A stretch of 64,000 bases of DNA, from the NCBI GenBank assembly GCA_034509735.1, contig JACGWO010000006.1, positions 37,689,141-37,753,140 on the forward strand. The letters run 5' to 3'. This document shows positions 49,395-58,931 of the stretch, piece by piece. Positions within the stretch are counted from its first letter, which is position 1. Each line of letters opens with the position of its first letter. Source of the DNA: Sesamum alatum. Lineage: Eukaryota > Streptophyta > Magnoliopsida > Lamiales > Pedaliaceae. The notes beneath the pieces were generated by a model. The model ran no database searches. It saw nothing but the letters and a program-made list of their open reading frames with translations, and was not told the DNA's origin. The position numbers and the translations under genes are program-made.

Positions 49395-49585
49395 TATATC
49401 TAATAACTATCTATAACAATTATATACGAATCATTAATATTAAATAACTATATCTGATTAACAACTACTATTAGATGACTATTATAAAAATAGAATAACG
49501 TATCATAGTAGTGAAATTCGAACCCATGACCTTATAGTCATGGTAAGGTATCATAGCCATCAGCACCTTAGCCCTATATTACTGA
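49395..49585 (-). mobile_element. tRNA-derived SINE-like fragment
   Basis: On the minus strand GGGTTCGAATTTC (from about 49535) is a box B, preceded by CTATGATACCTTACCATGAC and GGGCTAAGGTGCTGATGGC (box A-like). An AT-rich body follows. It resembles the heads at 9432 and 63128. Confidence 0.5.
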
Positions 49586-49903
49586 CACTGTTTTCATTGG
49601 GTTTCTTTATTATCAATAATCCATAATTATTTCTTTTTATTGAATTTGTAACATAAATTATAATCAATCAGGCTTTTGACACTTGAATCAATTTTGGGAT
49701 TTCAATTTTACCCTAGAAATTAATGTGGACTAATGGATATTACTAAGGATATTGAATCAGCAGTGTAGTTTATACAGTGTACCAAGACTGGACTAATCTA
49801 GACTTCCTGATTCATGCATGGCTGATGCTGATGCTGATGCTGATGCATGAAGCAGCATTCAATGTAAATGATCCGGGAAGCACCTGAAAAGGCTAATCCA
49901 CCA

Positions 49904-49913
49904 CTATAAATAC
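49904..49913 (+). promoter_or_regulatory. TATA box of the 72-residue protein gene
   Basis: CTATAAATAC lies 107 bases before the ATG at 50020. It is followed by a CA-rich short leader, as expected for a strong TATA promoter. Confidence 0.6.
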
Positions 49914-50019
49914 TCTCACCCTCCAAGAGCTTCAAATCCACACCAAAAATTCCTGCTTCCATACAGCAAAAACAGAGAAGAAAACACTTGTGTTTGTTGT
50001 CGATTTAAGGCCGCTGAAA

Positions 50020-50238
50020 ATGGATTCAAAATATTGCTGCACTGGATGTGCTGGAATCAACGATGACTACAGTTGCAAAAACCATGGCTTGAATGCTACT
50101 TATGGCTTCACAAATGTCGTTAACGTTAAGACCGAGACAGTGAAGAAGGAAGTAAGTGAAGGAAGTGCTGGTATTGCCACTGCAAAAGCTACCGTTGCTG
50201 TGAAGAAGGAAGAGCCCGTCAAAGTAACTATGCGTTGA
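50020..50238 (+). CDS. Small Cys/Lys-containing protein of unknown family
   Basis: An intronless frame of 72 residues begins at MDSKYCCTGCAGINDDYSCK. An upstream in-frame ATG at 49990 would add ten residues, but the one at 50020 sits right after the TATA box and short leader. Four cysteines fall in the first 19 residues (CC-X2-C, then C); the rest is hydrophilic, with VKTETVKKEVSEG and VKKEEPVKVTMR giving alternating Lys/Glu/Val. There is no signal peptide or membrane segment. The cysteine count is far below true plant metallothioneins, so I do not assign it there. The clear promoter and codon bias toward a neat C-terminal stop suggest a real, perhaps stress-linked, small gene. Function unknown. 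Confidence 0.65.
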   Translation: MDSKYCCTGCAGINDDYSCKNHGLNATYGFTNVVNVKTETVKKEVSEGSAGIATAKATVAVKKEEPVKVTMR

Positions 50239-50498
50239 TTTATTAGTCTTCGTCAGGCTCTAATCTAAGTCTGGTTGTGTTCATGTGTCTGCATTGTCTT
50301 GGTGTTTAAATGTTTCTTGTTCTAAGGTTATTGTATCAAGCTATTAGTAGATAGCATACTTGTGTTACGGAAATATTATGAGTTAAGGTTGTCGTATTAT
50401 ATGTAACTTGTCCAGCTTCGATGCCTTATCTTCCAAATCCCGGTAAGAAACTCAAAATCAATAGGAAAACTTGAAAATCACACAACGTACAAGAGAGA
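50239..50498. other. Short intergenic region between convergent genes
   Basis: Probable 3' UTRs of the small plus-strand gene and the TBL gene; nothing else is seen. Confidence 0.4.
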
Positions 50499-52278
50499 TT
50501 AGTGATTGGTAATGCTGCCAAGATTTTTGTGAGATTTAAGTAAAACTGCATAAAGAAGCTGATTCCAAGAGTCTGGCACACCAGGAAGGCACCAGTGGCT
50601 GCAGTCTTGAAACATCCCTTGCCTTATTGTTGAAGCAGATTGCCTGAATATTGAAGGGTGGCCGTCTTTTCTGTAGTCTGTCATTTTCGTTATGTTGAGA
50701 TAAAAAATGGGCGTTTTCATCTTTGATATGACGGATTCCAGGGCTATCATCATCCATGGATACGGAGCAAGCTGAGTCTCGTTCGTTATTGGTTTCGTCT
50801 CACCATAGCAACTGCCTCCAGAGTTCCACTGGCCACCTCTGCATTGTCATAAGATGTAACTTTATAACTGATAGCTTAAGACTAAAATAAGTCAATTTTG
50901 AATCAAAATTTATGTACTTGAAATGAGAAGATGAGTATCCGCGAAAGAAGACTCTGGTTCTGCTGCTGTTGATATTAGCATCGACCCATCGAGCCCATGT
51001 CCTCAAAGCCTTCTTATACGCATCTGCGACTTCAAGTTTTCTGTAGACATGATTGCCTTCCTGGAAGTAGTACTTCCTGGCATTCTCATAGCAAACGATT
51101 TTTTCCCGAATCACTAAAACTTTTTATGCAAGAGAATGAGCAGAAAGACTAAGTTTGTGAGTATTATTCAAGAATTATTACCCTTGAAAGGTCTTCTGGT
51201 GAGTCCACCAGTGACCTGTGTTGAAAACAATGATATCAGCATCATGGTAGTTGTTGTAAGAGCCTTCCGTCATGTCGAGTCTCAGCGTTTCTCTACGCAT
51301 TCCAGCCTTGTCCGAGAACTTCCATTCTTGAACAAGGAACGGAGATTTGATGAAGTCGATCGAGCAGTTGAAATCCTAAGCACATTGAAACAAGTAATTG
51401 AATCAGCATCAGAAGAATTCATTCAAAACCATTTCAAGAACAGTGCTGCTCCTATTTTCTTGATCTTGACCTTAAATTTGAACGAATAGAATCCATGGTT
51501 TCTGAACTGGCGCCGGCCGGATACTTCAAATACTTTTCTCTTATTAGGCAATGATTCCCTCAAAGCACAAACCAGTGATTCCCACATATTCCTGTTGAGT
51601 GAATCCCCGACAAATGCCATCTTTTTCCCCGTCAGCATCTTCAGCATTTTCAGCCCATCAAACCTTTCATTTCCAACAAATTCTTACATCAGAATGAAGT
51701 GCAAAAACTCAGGAAACCAACGAACAGTTTGAAACAAAAACCGCATGTGACAATACAAAACAATAACCACAACAGTAAAAAAACCTTGGAATTTCACAAG
51801 CATGAGGTTTCCATTTCAGCCTGAGGTAATCGGAATCAGGGCGTCCATTCTTGAAACAATTGAAAGCATCGTCGATAAAGGGGCAAGACCCCGGCTTGTA
51901 AACGGGCTCGAAATCTTCATCCACAACCCACTGACCATCAAATACGTCGCAAGAATCCGTTCCCTCTTCAACAGAACCCGAATCTGCAGCAATTGTTGGA
52001 ATCTGATGACAAGTTTCAGCAGGAGAAAATGCTGCAGAAGAAACAGCACAACTTCTGTAGCTCCTAGAAGCAAAACGGGCGCCGGGAAAGACTGCCGATG
52101 ATAGTGGTGGAGGCTTGTTTGGTGGTGGAGAGGTGTTATCAGAGGCGGAAAAGAGGAAGAAGAAGCAGATGAAGATCAGAGTGAAGAGAATCGTGAAGAA
52201 ATAATCAGTTCTTGATCTTGAGATGTTTATGGAGGCGGACTGCCAGAGGGTGGTATGGAGGTTCTTGAAAGACTCCAT
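50499..52278 (-). CDS. TBL/PMR5-like polysaccharide O-acetyltransferase (DUF231)
   Basis: Five exons (51785-52278, 51471-51663, 51182-51375, 50918-51076 and 50499-50838) give 459 residues, a normal length for the TRICHOME BIREFRINGENCE-LIKE family. Residues 26-44 ([18 protein letters not shown]) form a signal anchor, so the catalytic part faces the Golgi lumen. A proline/serine stem follows. The PMR5N/TBL domain starts at [20 protein letters not shown] and includes [20 protein letters not shown]. The esterase-type GDS motif is at 184-186 ([16 protein letters not shown]) and the DXXH motif at 425-428 ([20 protein letters not shown]), so the catalytic Ser, Asp and His are present. Family members acetylate xylan, mannan or pectin; the substrate here cannot be told from sequence alone. 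All introns are GT-AG. Confidence 0.95.
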
Positions 52279-52698
52279 TGACAGAAGGAAGAAAGGTTCT
52301 TGGAGAAGCAGTGGCGGTTAAGTTGGTTGGCTTGAAGATCAAGAAGGAAATGTAATTACGCAGAAATGTATAATTAAATGTTCTTTTGTATATTTTAGAT
52401 TTTTGTGATAATTGTCTTTTCTTTTTTTCTCTTCTTCTTCCTCAAGCATGTTTTACATGTTATATTTAAATTTTGATTTTTAATAAATAAATTAAAACAC
52501 ATTGGAATGTTGCGATTATCTGACGGCATAATCTTGAAAATTAAGTCGCTTTGTATAGTATACGAAAATTAATCTTTTTATATTTTCCTTCATTTTGAAA
52601 TGGAGAAAATAATATATTTCCATCCATGGAATGTATACATATATTTTCATCTCATGGAGAAAGGAGAAACTGCTCGAACACTCAAGCCTAACATAAAC
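52279..52698. other. Spacer between the TBL and DUF7731 genes
   Basis: TBL promoter and leader lie next to 52278, with a CT-rich run at about 52419-52440. No gene is seen. Confidence 0.45.
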
Positions 52699-53546
52699 TT
52701 AGAACAACATTCTCCAGGCAATGGTCATCAGCACAAGCGCGTAAATTACAGGTTTAGACACCGTCTTCTTGGTAGCATCATCAGCTTGAATATGCTCAAT
52801 CACATTGAAGTTACCTGTAAGAACTCAAAGCATTCAGAAAAATGTTCCATGACATTCAGAAGGCAGAAGTCGTAGAATGTTTTACCTCTCTTAGGTCCGT
52901 AGCTACATCCACCCTTAATCGTATCTTGTATATCATTCAGTGTTGCCCTGTTGAAGAATACAAACTGTTTTAAGATTCCGTTGATACAGTCTAGCACGTG
53001 GGTCGTCTCAGTTAGGCATGGACCGTTGCAGTATTGATCCGTGTATTCAGGTGGCACGTTCAGCTCTCCGCTTTGAGTGAGCCTGTGGGCTTCATCACAG
53101 CTGCTGTATATCTGCATAAAGGGTTGTTCTGGAATCTGAATACAGTTGTCTGGTAATAATTAAGTACTTTCAAGAATTTATGTCTATGATGGCAAGAACC
53201 TTACATATTTGTCACCAAGACATTCAAGGGCTTTGCTGAAAATGAGAGGAGTGGTGCCTATGATTCCGGCCTGAGGGAAGTACTGATCTGTTTCTCCTTC
53301 AACTTCTGCTCGAGGCAAATACTCGTTTGCAACTACGCCTGCAGCACCAAGATGGGGATATTCGAATGCGAGTCCTGTCAGAAACATCAAGAAAGCATCA
53401 ATCTCAGTATATGAAGAAGTTGGTTCTTCTGATTTGGAAGTAATGTTGACAGTTCGACTATGCATACCGAATTTGCAAGAGGAAACAAAGATGTAAATCA
53501 GAAGTGAAACCAGAAGCAAGTAGTAAGCTGTTGCTGAGAAGGCCAT
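52699..53546 (-). CDS. DUF7731-type membrane protein with a cysteine-rich domain
   Basis: Three exons (53205-53546, 52886-53111, 52699-52814) join in frame to 227 residues. The N-terminus (YYLLLVSLLIYIFVSS) is a signal peptide or signal anchor. The conserved part runs from FSKALECLGDKYIYSSCDEA through LNVPPEYTDQYCNGPC, ETTHVLDCINGILKQFVFFN and IKGGCSYGPKRG. Its six or so regularly placed cysteines suggest disulfides in the secretory pathway. The last exon ends in VIYALVLMTIAWRMLF, a C-terminal hydrophobic tail that may be a membrane segment or GPI signal. This is the plant family I know as DUF7731; its function is not established. The third exon was found by frame continuity (RG-NFNVIEHIQADDATKK). 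Confidence 0.85.
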
Positions 53547-55260
53547 TTCACTCTTGAGATAAACACACCAGCACTAAAGAGCAAGATTCAGGTTAAGCAT
53601 ATAAAGATATGAACCAGAGACACTATTTCCAAGTTTTGCCCAGATACAGAATCACCAACATTCAAAGAGAAGGGCTTTCCTGTCAGAAAGATATATTTGT
53701 CGAGCAAACGACAAATCTTATAGCAGAAGTATTTAGTGTCAATCAAGAAACTGGAAGTCTGGAAGACTCAAAAATTAGAAAAATGGTAAACTATAGGTAA
53801 TCTGCTTCAAATATGGTTATAACTGGACAAAGTTGAAAGTGTAAATGAGGACAGGATGGTTGGAACTACACTCACCAACTTCATATACTTTTTCTAGCAG
53901 CAGCAAATCAAACCTGTCTTCAATACCATGTAGTACAAGTAATGGTCTATTTTGGCATATATTTGTATAATATAACAAGGAAGAATATTTCTCATCAACA
54001 CTCAACTTGTGTACAAGATTTAGCACTTGACATATATAGCTAATCAGTGCTCAGCATATATAAATTTAAGGGCAAAGCTTTTAACCTTTCATGGCACCTT
54101 ATCTCCCAATTTCGATTCGGAGAAATAAGCGTCTTAAAACGAGCAACAACAACCCAGAAATCTTCCCTTGTTCACTAAACATCAAGATTCTATAAAATTT
54201 CAACCAAGAGTAATGGAAGTTTACAATTTTATTAGAAAATAAAGAGTGTATACAGCCCATTGAAATTCTGACAAAAGGCGGTCTCAAACAATTTATACAA
54301 ATGTTTTCTCTGTTTAAAACTACTCAGGAGTTACCTAGATTCAAAGGTAATGTACAACAAAGAATCAACAAATAAATGGTCAAGTAATGAACACTGATCA
54401 TAGACTTCTTGTGGCATGTGCTAACATGTGTAGCTCCAGGGATTTGAGATGTGCTTAGAAGCGAAATGGTGAAGAAAATCAGAATTCATTTCTTCTCCAG
54501 ACTGGCTTATAATAGCAATGGGAATCCACGATACGCGGACATGGTCGGTTGTGCCTTCCGAATCCCACTGATGAAACATTTCGCAAATATGTACCCAAAT
54601 TCTTGGTGGAACTGAAAGCATATGTCAATCCCCACGCCAGCATCGAGTTCAAATATTGACCTGACAAACCAGGCCCACTCAACCATCCACACTAAGATCA
54701 CATAGATTTATACCAGTTGGAGTTTTCAAGAACTCTTCAAGTGCACTGGTTCATCACTGGAGAACTAGACCCTCCCCAAAGAGAAGAATGTCCTGATCAC
54801 ACATGGGAAAAGAATCAGTAGCTTCTATAAACATGCTTGGTCAGCAAGTACTCATCATCAAACTAGGAAAACAATATTGTTGATTATTAAAATGTCACAA
54901 TGTACGGTCGCTCCAGACTACCAGCAGAGATCCCATGGTAAACACTATTTTAAGAAGGTAGTTCGCTTCCATTTACGAAAAGTGGCTGTACTGTGATTAA
55001 AAAGAGAAAAGAAATAGTGTAATTTCTTATTATTCTATGAGGTAAATGACAACCACTCCAGCAAATGTTAGAACTTCAAATTCTTTAATCAAGAAAGTAC
55101 ATAGCATACTGAACATTATATGGACCCAGTTAACCATCTCAAAGAAAACTCAGATAAGCAACTAGTGTTAAAGCTCAAAACAGAAAAAACAAAGAAAAGA
55201 CAGTATTTCGGGGTACATAATTGCATACCTATAACATCCATAGCCACGCGAACTCCCTGA
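53547..55260. other. Intergenic region, no gene seen
   Basis: The base composition is like that of UTRs or introns, and short open frames (for example 54421-54621 minus) show no recognisable domain. Part may be 3' UTR of the PPR gene. Confidence 0.4.
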
Positions 55261-55450
55261 AACTTGTGAATCGCTTTGAGAAAACAATTAAGCAACTAAA
55301 GCACCATACTAAACAGGCATTGATTTCAACACCAAACCCTTCTCTTAGAATTCCAACCATACATCTTGGGTTTCTTGAGGATCTGCCACATCCATGAATG
55401 AAGTACATGTATAAGCAACACCAGCACCCAAAGATTCACAGAGCAATGCC
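55261..55450 (-). repeat. Degenerate tandem copy of the 3' end of the PPR gene
   Basis: This 190-bp stretch lies directly before a homologous 190-bp stretch (55451-55640) that holds the last codons and stop of the PPR gene. Shared words at constant offset 190 include AACTTGTGAATC, ACAGGCAT, CCAACCATACATCTTGGG-like and CTTCTTGA. The copy is interrupted by stops, so it is non-coding; it may lie in the gene's 3' UTR. Confidence 0.8.
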
Positions 55451-55477
55451 AACTTGTGAATCTCTTAGATGCAATAA

Positions 55478-57739
55478 TCAACCAACCAAAGCACCAGATT
55501 TAACAGGCATCGGTTTCAATGTAATTCCCTTCTCTTTGTATTTTAACCATACATCTTGGGCTTCTTGAAATCTTCCTGACTTGATTAAGGCATCAATGAA
55601 TGAATTGCACACATAAGCATCAGGCCGACATCCATTTGCCTCCATTGAAGAAAACAACTCTTTAGCTTCAAGAAATCTCCCAGATTCACACAATGCATTA
55701 ATAAAGCCAATGTAGGTAAAATTATCAGGACGCAAATCCAGCTTTAACATGCTTGCTAGAATCCTCTTTGCCTTATCAATTTTATTAATTTTGCAATACT
55801 TCTGTATTAGAGCATTAAAAGTATAAAGATCAGGCTGTATTCCATCAATTTGCATCTTTCTCAGTAGTTCCATTGCTTTAACAACATGTCCGGAGATGCA
55901 CACTGAACGGATTAAGCTATTATATGTGATAGTATTCGGAGTGATTCCCCACTCCACCATTTCCAAATAACAATCAAAAGCATCAGTAATTTGATTAACC
56001 TGGCAAAGGCCATCAATTATTGAATTGAAAGTGAACAAATCTGGTTCAAAACCATGATCGAAGAGCATCAATAGCATTTCTCGTGCCTTAAGTACATCCC
56101 TAGCCTTACAATACCCTGCAATAAGGGTGTTGAAAGTAACAAGATTAGGGAGAATACCTCTTTCAGACATCACTCCAAAAGTTTCCATTGCTCTGTCCAT
56201 CATGTTAGCTTTGCAAAAGCAATCAATCATCATGTTATATGAGAAGACATTTGTGACAAGTCCTTCCTGGAGTATCCAACTTAAATATCGATTGCCCTCC
56301 CCCTCTCTTCCTAATTTGTACAGAGCCTCAACAAGTGCCAGACAAGGACTTAAATCCACCTTCACCCCACGGTTAATGAAAAACTCAAACATCCGACAAG
56401 TTTCCTCAAGATCCAATCCTTTAACCAAACAAGATAGAGCGATGTTAGCAATCAAACTATCAGGAACATAACCTTGTTCATCAGCTGTTCTCAAAAATGA
56501 AGCCACATGCTTCGGTAAAGAACAATTACAGAGGCAATAAACTATACTATCATAAACCACTTTAGGAAGATTGGCCTCCCTATTCACAAATCTCAATAAT
56601 GATTCAAAAGCCTCATTTGGAGGCACAGAACGAAACACTCCATTGATCAGTGACCTATATGTCGCATCATTTGGCCTCACATTCCGGGCCTTCATTCTCT
56701 CAAGAAGCCTAAATGCATCATCTACTCTTTTAGCATTGCAGTATCCATCTATTAAGATGGTATATGTGAATACATTGGGTGAGTATCCCAACCCCTCCAT
56801 CTGTTTCACTAGACGTAGGGCCTCGTCCACTACACCAGCCTTACAAACTCCATGAATAAGGATGTTATACGTAAATCTATCCCTTTGACAGTTATCCACC
56901 TCCATTTGCTGAAACTTCAGGTAAGCCGAATCAAGTGAATTGGACTTTACTAGCCCATCTATCACGGCATTATACAACCTCGTACTCGGACCAATCCCCA
57001 AATAAGAGACCTGCTCAAAAACCTCGGAACAGTACTTGGCCAATCCCAACCTTCCCCAACTACCAATAAGAGCACAAAGCAAATCCTCATTCACTCTGCA
57101 GCCCGAACTCCTAATGTCCTGTATCAACTCAGCAGACAACAAAACCGGACCTTTCCTATAAAAGGCATTGCTTAAAGCACTCAGAATTGACTGATTCCTA
57201 GCGAGCGGAGAACTGACATTGGAAATCCAAACGTAAAATCGCAAAGGGCATAAAGCGTTTTCTTGATTCTGCAAAATGCTAACCACAGTCTGAGTATTCA
57301 AATTCAGGCTCTGAGCCTTAAACTCGTGATTCAGCAGCAAATACCAGTCCTTCCTCAACAAAATTTCAGAGAAATAACGATGATCAATGGGCTTTGAGAC
57401 AAACCTCTTCTCACAAGCAGAAATTGAATCAAATTTCGACTCCTTGAACTCAAGCTTACCTGTGGAAGAAACTACAGGGTTTCGACCAAGACTTTCCGCA
57501 GGTTTCACTTTCGAGGGTCTTAGAATATTGGGTTTTTTGGGATTGTTAATTCTTTCTGCGAGGTTTTGGATTTCAGGTGCAGCCCTAGAAGCTAAAGATG
57601 AAAGCTTTCTCATAGGGACTCTGGCAATGGAGGAGGCATTGGCTGTAGAGTTCGGCTTTAAAACAGGTTCTGCAAAACTGAACCGGCTAGTAAGAACCGT
57701 TCTTGGACCGGCCCAAGTAGGTTGCATTGCCATTGCCAC
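55478..57739 (-). CDS. PPR40: Mitochondrial P-class pentatricopeptide repeat protein, PPR40-like
   Basis: A single intronless frame of 753 residues. The N-terminus is basic, hydroxylated and free of acidic residues (MQPTWAGPRTVLTSRFSF), typical of an organelle transit peptide. From about residue 185 to 735 it consists of tandem 35-residue P-type repeats, with signatures such as PSTRLYNAVIDGLVKSNSLD, RFTYNILIHGVCKAGVVDEA, NVFTYTILIDGYC and LYTFNALIQKYCKINKIDKA. The segment LIGSWGRLGLAKYCSEVFEQ and the following AYLKFQQM closely resemble Arabidopsis PPR40 (At3g16890), a mitochondrial complex III-associated PPR protein with stress-tolerance phenotypes. The orthology call is from memory and should be tested by reciprocal search. 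No DYW, E or SMR domain is present. Confidence 0.9.
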   Translation of the reverse strand: MAMAMQPTWAGPRTVLTSRFSFAEPVLKPNSTANASSIARVPMRKLSSLASRAAPEIQNLAERINNPKKPNILRPSKVKPAESLGRNPVVSSTGKLEFKESKFDSISACEKRFVSKPIDHRYFSEILLRKDWYLLLNHEFKAQSLNLNTQTVVSILQNQENALCPLRFYVWISNVSSPLARNQSILSALSNAFYRKGPVLLSAELIQDIRSSGCRVNEDLLCALIGSWGRLGLAKYCSEVFEQVSYLGIGPSTRLYNAVIDGLVKSNSLDSAYLKFQQMEVDNCQRDRFTYNILIHGVCKAGVVDEALRLVKQMEGLGYSPNVFTYTILIDGYCNAKRVDDAFRLLERMKARNVRPNDATYRSLINGVFRSVPPNEAFESLLRFVNREANLPKVVYDSIVYCLCNCSLPKHVASFLRTADEQGYVPDSLIANIALSCLVKGLDLEETCRMFEFFINRGVKVDLSPCLALVEALYKLGREGEGNRYLSWILQEGLVTNVFSYNMMIDCFCKANMMDRAMETFGVMSERGILPNLVTFNTLIAGYCKARDVLKAREMLLMLFDHGFEPDLFTFNSIIDGLCQVNQITDAFDCYLEMVEWGITPNTITYNSLIRSVCISGHVVKAMELLRKMQIDGIQPDLYTFNALIQKYCKINKIDKAKRILASMLKLDLRPDNFTYIGFINALCESGRFLEAKELFSSMEANGCRPDAYVCNSFIDALIKSGRFQEAQDVWLKYKEKGITLKPMPVKSGALVG

Positions 57740-58931
57740 ATTTTTAAATTGTTGTTTTCGATTGATCCGTTAAAATATTACATTTTTTTTTTATTTGTGA
57801 CATATACTTAATGATAGTTACTTACACCTTCTTTATTTATAAGATTCAAAATATTTTATTTTGAGATTTTATAAACTCTTTAAGAACAACATTGCTAAAC
57901 AAATTTTTGGAGCTTACGAGCATTCAACCATCTTAAAAGATGTTTTGAGAAGCCTATAAATTTAGCCAAACACCCTCTAAGTGGACAATTATTTTACTTC
58001 TCAAAATTCTCCATTCACTTCGTCCAACCTATTTTGGCATTTTTATAAATAAATTGAACTTCCTTTCAGATTAGTTTAGCCTCGTTATAATAATTTGAAT
58101 TCGATTTATCATTTTCAAGTTATTTTCACGATTGATCATCTAAACTTGATGTTAGAATTTTCAAATAATTTGAATAATTTATCACTAACAAAATTTATAA
58201 TTTCATAAATCATAATTTTAAAAAAAAATTCTCTATTATGTGATATTATTCCTAAATCATTGGAAAATATAAACTAATTCGCTATGATTAACTAAAAATA
58301 ATAATGTTTTTTTTCAATCACACAAGTTTATTTATTATGCATAAATGAACAATTATATTGCGAAATGTGAACAATAAAAATAAACATCCAATTTTTCTAT
58401 TAGTATTGAAAATTTTAATAATATGAAAATTGATAATCATTTTGTAAAAAGTTAAATATGAGATATACTAATTGATATAAATTTTATTATTTTTTAAGAA
58501 AAAATAATTATTATAATCAAGAGATAAGTGTAAATATTAAGCAAAAAAATAACATCTTTTTAATATATGGCGATAAAACAATCTTTAATCAATTAAATTT
58601 ATTTTAGAAATGCCTTTTTCTCAAACACTACCAAATTTAATTTTTATCTACGTTTCACTCACTTTTAGTTCTGCTACAACTATCAATTGTTTATACGAAA
58701 ATTACTTCTTTCAAAAATAAAAACTCTTGTAAACAATCTCTAATAGGTATTGATGATTTCTAAATGACAATGAATATTCATAATTATGTTAAATTTTAAA
58801 GAAATTCACCGACAAGAATAGTACAAAAACAAAAGTCGTGATGAATTATGATACAGCCCAACAATTGGTGCAAGTGCAACAAAATGATTCTTTCTCCCCA
58901 ATTACACAATAATAATGATAATAGGCAATAA
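57740..58931. other. AT-rich spacer, no gene seen
   Basis: PPR gene promoter near 57740-57800, followed by very AT-rich DNA without recognisable features. Confidence 0.45.
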
